From assembly GCA_048497495.1 (NCBI GenBank), contig JAFHCF010000063.1, forward strand, positions 1 through 28,316: a DNA stretch of 28,316 bases, in the 5' to 3' direction. The DNA is from JAFHCF01 sp048497495 (GTDB lineage: Bacteria > Pseudomonadota > Alphaproteobacteria > Rhizobiales > Ancalomicrobiaceae). The position numbers and the translations under genes were made by a program. Below, piece after piece: positions 27,906 through 28,316 of the stretch (positions are counted from its first letter, which is position 1; every line of letters begins with the position of its first letter). A model generated the notes under the pieces. That model saw only the letters and a program-made list of their open reading frames with translations, did no database searches and was not told the origin of the DNA.

Positions 27906-28289
27906 ATGATCGACACCACGTTTCGCGCCACTCTCGTCGCGCTGGCTCTGACCCTCGCCGGCCCCGCCTTCGCCGCCGAGCCGGCGACCATCGGCACCAC
28001 CGCCAAGGGCGGCACGCTGGTCGACGCCAAGGGCATGACCCTCTACACCTTCGACAAGGACATGGGCGGCAAGTCGATGTGCAACGGCCCCTGCGCCGGC
28101 AACTGGCCGCCGCTGAAGGCGGACGGCGGCACGGCGACGGGCGACTGGACGATCGTCACCCGCGACGACGGGTCCAAGCAATGGGCCTACAAGGGCAAGC
28201 CGCTCTATGGTTGGGTGAAGGACGGAAAGCCCGGCGACATCACCGGCGACGGCTTCCTGAACGGTGCCTGGCACGTCGCCCAGCCCTGA
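27906..28289 (+). CDS. Secreted COG4315-type protein (Yx(F/W/Y)xxD repeat family)
   Basis: The protein has 127 residues. A signal peptide (about 1-22, ending GPAFAAE) has no lipobox cysteine, so a soluble periplasmic or secreted protein is likely. Two copies of the short motif follow: MTLYTFDKD (about 47-55, the conserved Y-x-F-x-x-D) and a second unit around KPLYGWVKD. Between them is a CNGPC pair followed by WPPL, the family's conserved C-x3-C-x3-W. GGAG precedes the ATG. Function of the family is not established to my knowledge. It follows the gyrB terminator, so it is an independent unit. The 27 bases after its stop at the window edge show nothing. Confidence 0.88.
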   Translation: MIDTTFRATLVALALTLAGPAFAAEPATIGTTAKGGTLVDAKGMTLYTFDKDMGGKSMCNGPCAGNWPPLKADGGTATGDWTIVTRDDGSKQWAYKGKPLYGWVKDGKPGDITGDGFLNGAWHVAQP

Positions 28290-28316
28290 GCGCCCGCCCG
28301 CGGCGCCCGCGCCGCC

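Overview
The window is a gene-dense stretch of a high-GC chromosome from an alphaproteobacterium, most likely order Hyphomicrobiales (Rhizobiales). The evidence is family content and gene order. It holds DUF4167, TrcR/DUF1013 and DUF1192 proteins, a PTS-Ntr enzyme I (ptsP), and the block ubiG / lysC-ptsP-prfA-prmC-DUF4167, with clpB and an M23 peptidase nearby. This arrangement is typical of that order as I know it. No transposase, integrase, phage gene, CRISPR array, tRNA or rRNA gene is visible.

Layout. 1-633: no gene, but a very strong sigma70-type promoter reads left out of the window and looks like an rRNA-operon promoter. 634-5381: an M23 murein hydrolase (+) converges on clpB (-), which has a sigma32-like promoter. 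5606-7330: a MOSC protein (+) converges on an AraC-family regulator (-). 7331-7813: an unusually AT-rich intergenic island. 7814-10615: a chemoreceptor followed by an HD-GYP phosphodiesterase, probably one signalling operon. 10716-18080: the core block lysC-ptsP-prfA-prmC and DUF4167, all on the minus strand. DUF4167 is preceded by a long leader carrying a 21-bp stem-loop. 18338-19090: ubiG, divergent from lysC. 19228-22193: minus-strand genes for a RibD/DHFR-like reductase, a cupin, a quinone oxidoreductase and TrcR. 22297-23678: DUF1192 and recF (+), translationally coupled. 23715-25039: a secreted DUF1036 protein (-) divergent from a LysE/RhtB exporter (+). 25351-28289: gyrB, a clear terminator, and a small secreted COG4315-type protein.

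How the genes fit together. Most are housekeeping: translation termination (RF1 plus its methylase), aspartate-family amino acids (LysC), nitrogen PTS signalling (PtsP), ubiquinone synthesis (UbiG), protein disaggregation (ClpB), DNA topology and repair (GyrB, RecF), cell-wall remodelling (M23) and cell-cycle transcription (TrcR). The accessory part is the MOSC/AraC/chemoreceptor/HD-GYP segment between DUF4167 and clpB. The chemoreceptor-HD-GYP pair probably links an envelope signal to chemotaxis and cyclic-di-GMP turnover.

I see no dramatic new system. The observations most worth a second look are the long structured leader of the DUF4167 gene, the AT-rich regulatory island with a near-consensus CtrA site, the HD-GYP protein with an unassigned N-terminal domain, and a pair of oppositely oriented REP-like palindromes before gyrB.
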